Shown here: piece after piece, positions 24,769 through 38,420 of the stretch
Layout: every line of letters starts with the position of its first letter
How positions within the stretch are numbered: the first letter of the stretch is position 1
Source of the DNA: Isoetes taiwanensis
Taxonomy: Eukaryota; Streptophyta; Lycopodiopsida; Isoetales; Isoetaceae
Direction: 5' to 3'
DNA: 64,000 nucleotides
Assembly: GCA_021234155.1 (NCBI GenBank)
Contig: JAJEKV010000020.1
Coordinates: 9,797,172-9,861,171, forward strand
The notes under the pieces: model-generated
Database searches by the model: none
Seen by the model: the letters and a program-made list of their open reading frames with translations, nothing else
Told to the model about the DNA's origin: nothing
Made by a program: the position numbers and the translations under genes

Positions 24769-27568
24769 AAATGGCTTCTTCAGAGAAATCGAAAGAAGTG
24801 AACTCTTGTGACTACTTGAGGCTGAGGGAGGTGAAGCTTTTCGACTCTGAACATGTGAAGACAAAATCGAGGAGAGAGCAAGATTAGCAGCTCCATCCGG
24901 TTATGGGGCAAGGCGACAAAACAAAGGTTCTCTTTTCTTCCCCTTCTTATGAAAATGTCTGCTCATAGATAACATACAACAAACCAAGCTATTCTCAAAA
25001 GAAATTTGGCGGTTACTGAGGTAGGAAAGGTTTTAAATAATTGTTTCATTGATCTCTGATTGTTTTGGTCTTGACTGCAGCGGGTTTCTAAATATGCTAT
25101 TCTTATCCATTTCCTTGGCCGCCCATCTCGAGGGATATCAGAATTGGATCACCAAAACCGGCATATCTGATTCTTTCTATACTTAGGATAAGTACACCTT
25201 TTCAAATTATTCTGGGATGGGGCTGCGTCAATCAGTCCTCGGAAAGCTTCGACTTCATTAGCAATTTGTCCCTTCTACATTATGAAGTGGTGCCCTAATT
25301 TCATCCTGGCGTGGTCAAACCTCCCTGCTTTAGTTTCCTTTCCCAATTTACCTCAGAACTTCACGGACAAAGAGGTCCACCTTATGGCCTGGCCAGGAAT
25401 CTTTAGGGATGTGCTAGAAGTGAATATTCCCCAAGCGAACTTCCCATCTGATGCGCATTTCCAAAAATTAGGTGATTGGAAGAAAAAAGATTAAAATAAG
25501 GGTTATGCGAGGGATTTCTTTGGATTTAGGTGTCGATTACTTCGAAGTGGCCTGATACGGTACCAAGCAGCGGGGCATCCCTCGGCAAACCCGAGCAAAA
25601 GCTTGGTCTAGCGACCTAAAGTCAAAATTGATGTGGATGAAGTAGCTAACGAGAAACGCTCGAAAATCATGCCAACGGAGACAGGCTTGTCTTCGGGGCG
25701 AGAACCACAATAAAAGTATGCACACGGGGTTAAAAAAAGATCCTAGTATTGATTTACGAGGGGAAGACATGGTGATTACGATTAAAACACGGTCAGGTTA
25801 GTTAGAATGCGATTAAAACATCATTTTACCCTTCGAAACTTTTGATCTTTGTCAACAAAAGGGAATGCCATCCCGGAAAATTGTGAAGATGCTCTTTGTT
25901 CACGAGGATCTGAGGATGGAATGTAATGCTAGAGAAGAAAGCGGGCATAAAGAAGGTTGCACTGGCCCTAGTCAAGCCCAGGAAGCAAGCTGTTTAGGTG
26001 GGATGGCTTGAGGTAAAGTATAGTGCTTGATGGACAAGGACATATCTTTGCATGCATTGCACGGAATCTCGAGGTGTGTAACTTAATTAAAGGGATAGAT
26101 TAAAGGTTTGTCTCTCCTCCCTTATACGATATTGTTTCTTCAAGAGCACATAAAATTCATAGTTTGGATCATGAGATGTTATTGGTAAACTCTCCTCCCA
26201 ATTATTTAATGCGGTCTATCCACATGTGAAGCTCTTAGGGAATAGCTAATGCGATGGAGAGCATAGTCTTAATATTTCTAATAAGTATATGGTTAATGAA
26301 ATGGTAGGTGTGATTATTCAGGAGCTAAATTGGCCTTGTGAACATTTATGCTAGGCCTGAGAGGGTGGAGATTTGGAAAAAGGGTCAAAGTAGCCTTGAT
26401 ATGATTTCGATAGATACGTGCAGATTGGAGATTTAAATATGGTGACCAAGGCTATGAAGAACAAAATTGGGCCTTGGGGCTTGAAAGGAAGCTTGGATGG
26501 ATCACAACGAAAGTCACAATCTCAATCTGGCCAGGAACCAAAACTGAATTCTATACAGGTTAGATAAAAGAAAGGTTGGATCCTACCTTGTGTTTTATGG
26601 CCGGTTACCTATGGAAAATCTTTGGAATGAAAAATTGCGAGAGTTAACAATATGGAGGGTTATACTACTGTCCGGACCACTACCCCAGCAGGTTGAGAAT
26701 CCGGTGACGAATTACGCCAACAAAAGAAAGACATACTTCAAAACAATACTAGTCTCCCTCGGGCATGGCGGAATTCATGGGCCAGACTAAGGAGTTGATG
26801 TAATTTCTGACCAGCGGTAAGTCGGGTTGGATGTTGCAGTGAATGCTTGATGGCCAAGGCCATCAAAGAAATGGCTAAAAGAGTGGGAAAATCTATGCTT
26901 ATAATAGCTTACTCACCTCAGAAATCTGAGATATTCTACTTGATACCCACGATGAAGAAAGGAGGATATTAAAATTTGAAGTGAAAAGAGAAATAAGGAT
27001 ATTTGATGGTAAAGGAACTTCAGGCCAAAATGCGAAATTAAAAATGATGAAAAGAGTAACTCTAAATTCTTCTTTGTTATGAGGCGAGCTGAGGAAGAAA
27101 AATCATATTTTGAAATAAAGGTGAGGGGATGAAGACATTCCGGATGAGGATCAAATCAAACTAGCTGCCCGACCCTCCTCTTCTGGGTATAATGGGCACA
27201 AATCGGGACGCCCGCGGCTTCTATGGATGACTTCATCGGCCTCAAGAAAGCTAAGGTAAGTGCGAGGGATAATCTTAATAATAAGGCCTTTCTCCAACGA
27301 GGACTCCTCGGTGCATCGTGGAAATGGAAAGATGCAAAGCCACGGGCGATGGGCTCCAGGTTGAGTTCTTTATCAAAGCTTGGCACATGGTGGGTTTGCC
27401 TAACTAAAGGCGGCTAATGGGTTAGGGAAATTAAATACTTGGATGCTAGAATCAATACCCGGTCCCCGATCCCGCTCTCTTATTCCTAAGGCGATATACT
27501 TCCTCTTCCGGATTACATGCCCATCTCTTTAACTAATGTGATATATAAGATTATTTGAGGGACACATT
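24769..27568 (+). mobile_element. L1-type LINE, unit 1, left part (ORF1, endonuclease, start of RT)
   Basis: Matches the intact parts of unit 3 in order. The ORF1 start (ATGGCTTCTTCA at 24769) is followed by a DUF4283-like region to about 25850. The endonuclease region starts with FLQEH-like sequence near 26130, and the linker and start of the RT follow to the ISGTI position at 27568, where the sequence breaks. The continuation is found 10.3 kb further on at 37842. The reading frame is destroyed by many small indels and substitutions, clustered at CAG/CTG sites relative to unit 3. Confidence 0.85.
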
Positions 27569-29275
27569 AAATTAAGTATTTAATTAAAAGTGGGACAAAT
27601 CTTGAATTTTGGGGCTGGTTGAAAATGGGACTCACACACCATAAAAGAAATTTACGAATTGATTGCTTGAATAGAATTACACATGACACACATAGAATTG
27701 GGTTACTTGTTTTTCCTCATAAATTTTACAAACCACTAGTTTGAGAAAGTTTTGAAACTTCTCCAATATTATGCACCCTCATACAATGATATGGCGGAGT
27801 TGCTCATGACTTGGCCATCTCCTTTCTTAGGATCTTGTGTGTGTTGTCTTTTGCAATGTGAGGAACTTGGATAGCGGACCATACCACACATTCCACCAAT
27901 TCCCTCCTTTGAGGGTCGACATAATTTAGCCTCCACTTCTTCTCGGCCGGTCGATTATTGTGCTCCTTGAGTTGCCCTTCTTACGCCCAATGAACCCCAA
28001 TGACCGGAATTTGGAATCGGGGCTTAACTCACTCTCCATCGGGCACTTGGTGGTGGTCGCATGGAGAGTGCCACCCCTGAAAGCCATATTTGCGGGCGGT
28101 CCTCATCATCGAGGGCCTTTACTAGCACAAAGTATCTTCCTTGATGTCCTCAAAGGGGATCCCTTTCGGGAAGATCAGAACCACTTAGGCTTTGAGGGCC
28201 TTACTTCCCCACAAACCACTTGGGTTAGAGTGAACTTCTTAGGCGTGCTTGCACCTTGAGAACCCTCCATCTTGACTCGGCAGGAGCAGTCTCTTAGCTC
28301 CCTCCCACATGGTACGTTCGGTTTTAAAGCATGTTGCAACTTTCTCCGTGCGTTAGGGAGTCCATTTGGTGATTTTCTTAAGAAGTGGAGGTGTGCTTTC
28401 CATTTCGAACATCATCCGGTCGTTATCTTGTCCTTGATGCCCTTCACCGGTTGGCTAGAGTCTTTTAGTGTCTTGAAGGGAGGTAGTGGTTTGGCTGCCC
28501 TTTAGAGATGAGAACTTCACCCACGACAACACCCCTTTGCCACAACTGGGTACTTGCGAGCATCCCTGGCATCACTTTGGTCTCCACTTATATTGCATGG
28601 TATTCCATCCCTAACCCAAAACTTGAATTGAAGTGGCTGTGTGTCTGTCCAGCCGGTCCTTGCCATCTAGCAAGTATCCTTCTACAAATGATTTCCAATC
28701 ACGCAACCTCATCCATCAAAGAAAGCCATTGGGTTGGGGTCAATGCGACTCTCAAAACACATCCATTAGTTCGAGGGGAGAGTGGTCCGCGTTTTCTCTC
28801 TCTTGAGCTTGGTGGAAAGTTCAAAAGAATCATCAATATCATCATCGCATATGCCCAACCATCCCATGAATCCCACTTTCACAACTTTGAATATACTGCT
28901 AGCTGTCAAGTATGGCTTGTACCCCAAACATCCATCCTATTCTTGTTTTCTTTCCAACGGTTGTCCAAGCTGAACACACTCAGCTCCTCGGGGCGTTGAT
29001 TTCTCTAGTAAGGGGAAATCATCCCAAGTCCTCATGATTCCAGCAGGCACCTTGGATCGCGAGCTTTTTATCGCCTTTGGTAACAAAGCGGTTGATCATC
29101 CATCAAGGCAAAATGGGTCTTTGAGGGAATACCTCCTCCCTTATCGATCCTTTTTCTCCCAGTGTTTTCAAACGCGAAAATAGAAACTCACATGGAAGTT
29201 TGGATCATCTCTCCATAGATCAAGCACAAAAATGACCATATGTTCAGTTCCATGACCATGTGTTAATACACATAG

Positions 29276-30124
29276 NNNNNNNNNNNNNNNNNNNNNNNNN
29301 NNNNNNNNNNNNNNNNNNNNNNNNNNNNNNNNNNNNNNNNNNNNNNNNNNNNNNNNNNNNNNNNNNNNNNNNNNNNNNNNNNNNNNNNNNNNNNNNNNNN
29401 NNNNNNNNNNNNNNNNNNNNNNNNNNNNNNNNNNNNNNNNNNNNNNNNNNNNNNNNNNNNNNNNNNNNNNNNNNNNNNNNNNNNNNNNNNNNNNNNNNNN
29501 NNNNNNNNNNNNNNNNNNNNNNNNNNNNNNNNNNNNNNNNNNNNNNNNNNNNNNNNNNNNNNNNNNNNNNNNNNNNNNNNNNNNNNNNNNNNNNNNNNNN
29601 NNNNNNNNNNNNNNNNNNNNNNNNNNNNNNNNNNNNNNNNNNNNNNNNNNNNNNNNNNNNNNNNNNNNNNNNNNNNNNNNNNNNNNNNNNNNNNNNNNNN
29701 NNNNNNNNNNNNNNNNNNNNNNNNNNNNNNNNNNNNNNNNNNNNNNNNNNNNNNNNNNNNNNNNNNNNNNNNNNNNNNNNNNNNNNNNNNNNNNNNNNNN
29801 NNNNNNNNNNNNNNNNNNNNNNNNNNNNNNNNNNNNNNNNNNNNNNNNNNNNNNNNNNNNNNNNNNNNNNNNNNNNNNNNNNNNNNNNNNNNNNNNNNNN
29901 NNNNNNNNNNNNNNNNNNNNNNNNNNNNNNNNNNNNNNNNNNNNNNNNNNNNNNNNNNNNNNNNNNNNNNNNNNNNNNNNNNNNNNNNNNNNNNNNNNNN
30001 NNNNNNNNNNNNNNNNNNNNNNNNNNNNNNNNNNNNNNNNNNNNNNNNNNNNNNNNNNNNNNNNNNNNNNNNNNNNNNNNNNNNNNNNNNNNNNNNNNNN
30101 NNNNNNNNNNNNNNNNNNNNNNNN
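29276..30124. other. assembly gap (849 N)
   Basis: A run of N. The open frames of about 300 codons that span it on both strands are artefacts of the gap. Confidence 1.
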
Positions 30125-32249
30125 CTGTGTTTTTCATCATAGTGGAATTCCTAGGAGTAAATTAAATTAATCCTATCTTTTAGGCTGTCAATGTATTTAG
30201 GACCTTATACGCGCGAGGTCATCCCATTGTAATACCTTTGTCACAATCTAGGTTACAACACTCTTGTCTAAATTTGCCTCGGGTTTTCTTTGGTTGGTGT
30301 AACCACTTTCCATCCTTTTCTAAATGTACATCGCTTCTAGACTCTTAGGCACCTTTGGGTGCCTTTTTATGAAGACATAAGCGTCTCTTCCTTGTGATCA
30401 AAGGGATGCTCGCCGACCACCAAATCTCACATGGCCTTGGGTGGGCCTTGGGGTGTGTAGTTAGTGGGGCATTCCTAGAGTATCACCATTTACTTGTGTG
30501 TAACCAGTGTTGGCCATCTCAAGGCTTGGGACTCCGGCGGGCCGAGCTACAATGCAATCACTAGGCTTCCACAGGACATGATGGTATCGCTTGATGAAGC
30601 TTCCTGAATACCCAGCTCCAAGATGTTCATCTCCGGCCTCATCATTCCACTACATCAAATGGATCAAGCTGAGTTATTGTACCCTGTTGCCAAATACCAT
30701 CTGGTTGCCTGAGGAGGTGCAGCAAAGGCAACCCGGCATCCTCCTCCATTGGGCCCTGAGAGACTGATGGCCTCCATGGACTTCACAGAAACCATTTTAG
30801 CACTCATCTCACATGTCACACAGTTGAAAGAGCTCACCGTTAAGGCCATGTAATTTTAGGCACCTGATGTGACCATATGGACCATGCATGAGACCATGCA
30901 GGCAGTATTAGAGTATGACTGGCCATTAGATTCAGCCTGACCATGATGGCTAAGATCCGTATAGCCGTAATTAGGATTTGACTTCACTCGTTCTAGACCG
31001 TGACTGTGGACATTGTGACCATGTATGCATTATTCTGATAGAACAGACCTTGATGGAAGTACATAGGACAGCATGTATGGAGCATATAAACAACTTGCTT
31101 TCGTATCTTGGCGCCACGTGGGCGCCTCTTGATTTGAGCAGTGTGCGTCGACAATCCGCCCAGCCTTGCGTCATGGAGGCATGGCTGCGTGTGAGTATAT
31201 TATTGCACTTTTCAGGGTTGGTCGGCAAAGTGCGCACCCCTCTTCCTCTCCCGACCATTCTTCCTCCTGTTTTCTCTGATCGGGTCTTGATCTGTTTCCT
31301 TGGGGCGCCCACTGGGTCAGTCTGATCAAATAGGCGATTCGGGCGCCATCTTGCCAATGACATTTAGGCAGTCGAGGCCTTTCAGGCGCCACGAGAAGTT
31401 CCGGCGGGTTCATTTGTTGCAGTAAGTTACACGAGAAGAAAGTGGGGATACTTTTTTGTCTTCCTTTTAGTTTTATAAGTCTTTTGGTGCATTTTTTTCT
31501 TATATTACCATTGAGGCTCTTATTAATCTTGATACAATTCTGACTGAAACAAATCCTTATTCACGCTTTGTCAACGACTGCTTACCCACATGGAGATAAA
31601 GTGGAAGCCTCCTCCTCCTTCCGTAAATCTTCCAGTATGTTTTTGTAATATCGCCTTTTTAATCTCATTTTTACATCTTTGTTCTCCATTTTTTATATCT
31701 TGTTCTCCACTTTTCTCTGTTTTCTCTTAATCTTAATAATCTTTGTATTGTTTTCGTTTTGTTATCTTTTTTTCTTGCTTGTGGTTAATTGAATACATTG
31801 TACATGCGAAATTGAGAATGATGGTTATAGTAGCAAGCAGAGAGTAGAAATCATCGAGACCGGGTGTTAGAAGTAAAGATATTGCGTAGCATTAACAGAA
31901 AATAACTAGGGAATGTCTTCTCCATTGAAATTCAGAATAGGAATTGCTTCAATACGTGTTCCCATTTTCAAACTCAAAGGCAAATCCGGGCAGAGACATG
32001 CAGAGGGGAGTGGCGAAGTTGAGAAATACTCGCTACCGCAGTCCAACAAATGAGGCAACTGCTACCGACTTCGCGGTGAGAACTTCGACCATGAGCGGCG
32101 AAAGAGGGAGTACACGGACCTGTGGCGGGTTGAGATTCTGACTGGGACCGGATTACCTGACTGCAATGTCTTCACATTCTTTAGAAGACCTGCTGCGGTA
32201 CCTGGGCTGCGTGAGTGGGAATGTGACTCTACAATGTGGCTCTTTGCAA

Positions 32250-33260
32250 TAGCATTCGAGGAATTTTCTCCACCCGATCAAAGGCCACTCTCCTTGAACC
32301 AAAAGCTGCTCGCCGAATGTGCAGAGGGTGGCTCCCGGTTGGGTGGAGCCTGGCTGACAACCAGCAGTGCTGGCAGCTTTCTGGGTGAGTCAGAAAGCGC
32401 GAACTCTAGTGCTGAGCTAGCTGCGGGCAGGTCTCGGCCGCTCTCCTTCTATCTTCCTCGGGACATTGCGAAGGGAGTGAACTTGTTGTCTATGAGGCCA
32501 GCTCTCAACAACCCAATTCTCACGTATTGTGGTCATTGTGGCCCTCTGCCCGATCAAGGCGAGTCTCCGCCAGACCATCTTGCCGAGATATTGCGAAGGG
32601 GATGGACTCCCCGTTGGAGTGGAGGGGAGCACCTCGGCGGCTGTACCAGTTAGCTGGTGCTTTCTGGGCCTAGGTAGTCGAGAAGCCTTGAAACTCTAGT
32701 GCCCTTCTGAGGCTGGCTGGGCGGTCTTAAACACTCTCCTTCTATCTTCTCGGGACGTGCGAGAGTGTTTTTAACATGCAGAGGCCAATATAACAACCCA
32801 ATTCTCCAATGATATTGGTCTCGCGGATCGTGCATTCCGGGAGCTTCTTCCCGTATGCATTCTCGGGCTAGCGGTCAGCAGGATGCCTGTAGGCACTCCA
32901 TGTGTGCTAATAGGGTTCGGATGGATTTAAGGCATTCTGGGCTTGGTCGAAAGATAATGTGAGCCAAGCATTCTCGACTCATGAGTCGGGAATCCCTTGG
33001 CAGGCCAATTCTCACGGTAATGCAGTGGCGGGTGGCCTCGGCCCGTTGAGGTCACTCCTTCGAACATCTTGATCCGAGATAGTGCGAGGGAGGGCTCGGG
33101 AGGTGGGGCTCTCACGGGAAACCACGAGAAGCCAAGGCTTGCATTCTCTACAATCACGCTTTCTATTCCTGTTTTTAGTCCCAAGTGCCTCTGCTTTATT
33201 CGAGCCACTCTCCCTTGAACCATCTTCCTAGAATATTGCGAAGGGAGTGGTTCGGACAGG
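32250..33260. repeat. array of degenerate repeats with the core ATATTGCGAAGGGAGTG
   Basis: A block with CACTCTCCTTGAACC or CTCTCCTTCTATCTTC followed by CGGGAyATTGCGAAGGGAGTG recurs in altered form near 32270, 32440, 32575, 32735, 33060 and 33205. Spacing is irregular (130-320 bases). The two halves (CTCTCC...GGAGTG) are partly inverted. It lies inside the 10.3-kb insertion. Confidence 0.55.
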
Positions 33261-36200
33261 TGGAACCCCCTCAGGCTAACTACAAGAGAGGATGCATTTG
33301 AACCGGGCATCTCCTCGGCCTTAGTCACTTTGATCTATGTACAACATTCCAAGTAAACGGTCCATGGAAAAAGCAGACCTATAACTTAATTCTTTACCCC
33401 GATCCAATGTTTCCTTAGCAGAGGCATCTCTCAACCTAGAGTAAATCATCTCTCGAGAAGGCCAGAAATCTTTGGACAAGGAAACACTGAATATCACGTC
33501 GAGCTTATCAATGATTCCATTATTTAAACACATGCGGCATGTTCTACAAGCTAAATAACATAGGCATCTGAAAAACTCACCTCTTCACGTGCTAGTAATT
33601 CCTTTGAGCCCTTTGTATCACGGATCCCTCGCGAGTCTTTGAAGCTCCTTACATTCGGTCTCTTCAAATGGCTCTTGAAGATCTATTACTCGTATCAATT
33701 GCGATTCTCAGATCCCCTTTCCATAGCGATTGGCCGTGAGTTAGAAACCGGCAGCCTTCCTCCGGCTTCCTACCTTTTAGTTCACAGGTGCTCATCGATC
33801 AATCTAAGCGCTTGCAATAGGATCGCTAGCGGTCAAAAAAAACACACATATGCAAAGGCTATTAAAATTTTATCGCTGGCGCCATTCTCGAAGTCGCTAA
33901 TTAGTCGATGATCCCCTCCGACCGCAGCCCCCAATGGGGGAGATAAACTCGCTCCACTCACTTAGTCCCTTGATGTGATTCAACTAAATAGTGTTTTAAG
34001 CGGAGCTAAGCCGGCCGTGGCTGTACCCTTAGCCCGCTTTTTCATAAATGATTCCCTTAACTTCAAATTAAAGAACGCCGATCTTTTACATGCGATCCTA
34101 AACTCACCTTGTGGAGGAAACTTAATTTACGTAGTCGTCGAAGCGGATGAGAGGGCATATAAACGACTCCGTCCAAGAAGCGAGGCGCCGGAGGGGATGC
34201 TTCGCAGTGGCAGCAAGAAGAAGAAAGACAAACACCCCAGGAGCTCTGAGGGTTTTTGTATTGTCGGAATACCTTGGCCATCCATCCGCTCTTCTTCACG
34301 CGACATTCACCTCGGTTTCACCGGTGATCACCGGGTCAACTCCATTCTTTGTCATGAGGGATCGAGATGAGCCCCTAGCGAAACAAATGCGCATTCTTGG
34401 TGGTATATGAGGTATCGACAAATTGGGAAGGAGAAAGACTGCATTTCTACACCAAAGGGACAAGAAGAGCTCGAGTGAGACAAGTACAAGAAAAATCGGT
34501 GTTATTGCTCTCCGTCCTACTGCGCCCGGATTCAAGCATTTGACACTACATGTCGAGGACCGCCAAGAGTAAGTTCTATCGCGCAAAAATTGGGTTCAAA
34601 TTATTCTCACTCTTCCATGAGCAAGGCTAAGGGGCACCGAAAAAGGCCGCCTTTAAATTAAGGAACCTTGGGTGGAAGGATGCGGAAGGGATGAAGGAGG
34701 TAGGAACCCTAACATCGGGGAGCTTGGTATGGAGATTTCAGTCGAGGGAAAAATTGTTCAATCACGGGGAGCTTCACATCTCTTGTCTTTGAAGACTCTA
34801 CAACACTGCCCGATTGGGGAATGTTGTGGTTCATACACAAAAAAAGTCCACCAAAAACAAAGATGGGGATGATGACACCACACGGAGGAGTCAGGATGGC
34901 GAAGGGAGACGAAGATATGGTCGACTCCAAACCTCGATCCGAGATGATCAAGATCAAAGTTTTCGAGAGAGGGCACAGAAAATGGAAGCGTCTAGCTTTC
35001 GGTATTATCATTTAGAATATCACACAAGCCGCCTGGCTTGGACATTAAACGGTGGAAGGTTTGCGCGGGGAGATGCCGTCTTGTTCAACCACCGGGGAAT
35101 TTAATCCGGCACACATGCTGGAGATTCAACCCGATGGTGCGACATCTGTTCTTGTGATCCAATGCCCCGGATGTCATACCTTTAGCGCATCGACATTGAG
35201 TTGTTCGTTTGAAGTCCTGAGGGAAGATTCAAGGAAAAGACGTCGGCTCGGGTTGTAGGCGGTCAGTATCTCGATTAGGGGGCGCTCAAGTATTGCGTAT
35301 GGAGAAGGAGGTGCCGCGAAAGCGATCAAGGATAGATATATACCAGCGAGAGTGGAAGTTCTTCGCGAGACGCCGAAGAACGAAACGGCCCGGCATTAGC
35401 CCGCCATAACACAATAGCAACAGTGCGTTTACGCAAGGTTGGAAACCTATATCGTGGTTGGGAAATAAGGACATAATTTGAAACCATTGATCATACTTTG
35501 ATCTCCTTCATGAGCATTTCAAGGAAGACAAATGGAAGCAAGAAAGACGACGAGGGCGAGGGAACAAAACCCAGGAGACGAGGATGTCGAAGGATTGACC
35601 AGAATCTTGCCGAAAACATTATTGAAAACCGAGATTGAGGGTGAGTTTACTTTTGTTTAACGGTGTTTCTCGACTAGCGCAGTCGAGAAAAACTTCATTC
35701 CTTTCAATACCTTTTCTTGTCATTCTCGACTCATGAGTCGAATGCTTCGTTTCCTTCGGCGGTTGTCATCATTTCGGGGAATTCGAGCTCAGCGAGTCGG
35801 ATCATTGTCAATGGATTCCAACGGTTCCGCGTCGAGGAGAATGAGAATGAAAATCGAGCAAGAACAACGCTCATGACGCCGAAAAGAACACGAAAAGTTA
35901 ATGATCCCGCATTTGGATCCGATGAACAGGAAATATGGTCGAGCCAAACTCCAAGCGGGATCCGGCGGGTCCCACCAAGCTTGTAATATTTGGCGTCAAT
36001 GGAGTATAAAGCTGCGATACCGACAAAAACGTCCAAGATTAACACCCCGCAGATCGGTGAAAATGCAGGCATAAAATAGTGTATCCGAAGGCCCGAGCTA
36101 AGGAAATTATTGAATGGTGCCCGCACGGGATTGAAAGTAGCCATATGGTCTTTATGGCAAAAAAAATATTGTCAATGTTCTTGGTGTTCACCGGCATTTC

Positions 36201-37841
36201 AGTTTTGAAGTTCAAGTTCGTTTGGGGAAAGCGAAGGGTCGAACATGTGAAGGACCTCGATCAGCCATCACAAAAGGGAAGCCTATAATGGTGAAACGGG
36301 TGGGCGGTGTTTATGAGCAATTCGGGACTTTGGCAAACGCAACCTGGCCCGATCATAGGCGACTCAGCCTACAAGTGCTATCATAGCGGCATAAAATACA
36401 ATCATTGCTAAGCCATATCGACGAAGAATATAGAGGCAGATAGGTGGTTGTCCGCCGGACTACGTCTTTCGTCTTGGCGGAATCCCTCTTTTGCCATTCT
36501 TGTCGCCGATGTAATACGAACTATCAGAGCCTCCGCGGAACCCGATCCGAGAGCAAGCCCGATCATGAAAGCTATGGGCGACAAATACTTTGGTGAACAA
36601 GAAGAGTGACCCCGCCGATAGTCAAATTGTGTGAATATTATGTCGAACTTGAACACATGTATTGACCATTTTGTAATGAATATACTTGTATATTGAGTTT
36701 TTGATGCCTTTTTCGACTCGAAGTGAAAGAAAGGCATGCTTGTGTTGATGAAATGCTTGTACAATCTATTATGATAATGCTTGGTACATTGGGTTTTTGG
36801 GAACTTTTCGATTTCAGCGAGTCGAGAAACATATATAGTTGTAATGTCGTTGACAAAAACATTTGTATGCTTCCGTGTGTGATTGGATGCAAACATATTC
36901 TAATGAATGGTTGTACTTTGGCTTTTATGGGCCTTTCTCATTTCGGTGAAAGACACTACCGGCGTCATTGGATGCGGTTGTATGGAATGAATGTTCTCCG
37001 TTGTAATTTGATTTCAACGTTCTTTTTGACTGTAACACCGCATTGTTAATCATACTCTCCTTACTCCAGAGTGGTTCCAGCACCGGTCCAACACCCGGCC
37101 GGATCCCTTCGGGCATCCACGAAGACCGCTCAAGGCGTACGGATCCCGCTCAAAGCGGAAGAAAAACCGTTCTGGAAGATCCGATCCACGCTACCTCTTG
37201 CCGCCTTTGGGACAAGGTTGCTCGCCATTCAGAGGTTGCTCGCTACACCACAGGAATAATAAAACGGCGGAAGAACAAAGAGAAAGTCGAGAAGCTCAAG
37301 GCATATTGCAAGCATTGCATAACATCCACCGGAGGTTGGGGAAGGAGCATATTCGATGAAAAGGCTGCCGGGAGGCGAAAGTGGAGAAGTCGGTGGGCGG
37401 AGTCGGCCGGTAGCTCGAGCACCTCCCGTGAGGCATTCAAACTCTTAGGGTTGCCCCCAAGGCTTCTGAGCGGCATGAAGAAGCGCCACAAGTTAATCCC
37501 CTAAGGTGGACCACCTACCAAGATGATGTGGTGGCGACAAGACCCGCCATGGTCTCTGGCGTCCCATGTAAAATACATTGTATCATTCATTTATTAATAA
37601 AAATTCTTTTCAACTACATCTTTGGTTTCAAACTTTAATGAATTTCCTTTGTTTTGATTGCATTGTTTTGTTCTCGACCTTCGAACACAGGAAAAGCTAA
37701 AGACAACGGCGGATTTGATGTTTTATTCAAAAATTGAATTAAGGATAGTTTTGGAATTGGGGTGCTACTTTTTATGTAAATTAACCGGGTTCCGAAAAAA
37801 AATGGGAATGGAATGAGTCCCACTTTAATTAAATACGACTT

Positions 37842-38420
37842 CATTGCTAAAAGGCTAAAGAGTGTTTTGGAGAAAATCATAAGCACCTCACAGGCTGCCT
37901 ACTTTGAAGGATAGATTTATCCTGGACAATGTAGTAGCGCAATCTTTGGGGCTGAAGCGGGCAAAGACTCCAATCAAGACATAGCTCTCATAAAGCTAGA
38001 TATTACCAAAGCTTTCGATACAGTCAGCTGGAACTTCTTATTCAAATGCTGTACTGCTCTTGGCTTCTCCAATGAGGTAATTCTTCTATTTAAAGGTATT
38101 CTCTCAAACTCCAGATCTTCAGTTCTTATCAATGGTGAATGTAGCCCCTTCTTTCCTCTGCAAGGAGGGGTCAAACAAGGGTGCCCATTAGCCCCCTTCC
38201 TGTTTTTGATCATAATGGAGGCTCTTCACAGCAAGTTGGAAGAGGCCAAAAATACTAACTTGATCCAAGGTCTCTCCCTCCCGGAAAACGAAGTGATGGA
38301 TCAAATTTTAAACGGACATTTTGCAAATGACACATTTCTTCTAGTCTCCATGGATAACAGGTCTCTCTCCAACACCCAAACAATTCTGGAGGATTTTGGG
38401 GTAGCTTCGGGATGCAAAAT
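37842..38420 (+). mobile_element. L1-type LINE, unit 1, right part (RT core)
   Basis: Continues unit 1 after the 10.3-kb insertion. It encodes the RT palm blocks LLKLDITKAFDTVSWNFLF-type sequence, GGVKQGCPLAPFLF, and the catalytic box reading FANDTF instead of FADDT. It stops at the codons for GCKI (38420), where unit 2 begins with an ORF1 start. Sequence from 37980 to 38420 is nearly identical to unit 3. Confidence 0.9.

Larger units (their letters stand above)
27569..37841. mobile_element. ~10.3-kb insertion splitting LINE unit 1, with 19-20-bp inverted ends
   Basis: LINE sequence stops at 27568 (GGGACACATT) and resumes at 37842 (CATTGCTAAAAGG). Unit 3 has the uninterrupted GGGACCATTGCTAAAAGG at 45178. 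Just inside the two borders are TATTTAATTAAAAGTGGGAC (27577-27596) and its reverse complement with one A fewer (37817-37835). The insert is therefore a discrete element or nested set with terminal inverted repeats. The target duplication is not clear; the flanks suggest something like GGGACCATT but both copies are altered. I recognise no transposase or polyprotein. Open frames up to about 180 codons have no known domain. It contains an 849-base gap, so the coding part may be hidden. It could also be an LTR element with a nested insertion. Confidence 0.6.

Noticed and set aside
29244-30165. Open frames of about 300 codons on both strands
   Set aside because: They consist of the N gap; no sequence supports them.
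35731-36896. Minus-strand frames of 137 and 162 codons with some hydrophobic segments
   Set aside because: Considered a membrane-protein remnant (callose-synthase-like), but no motif holds up and the region has doubtful consensus quality.
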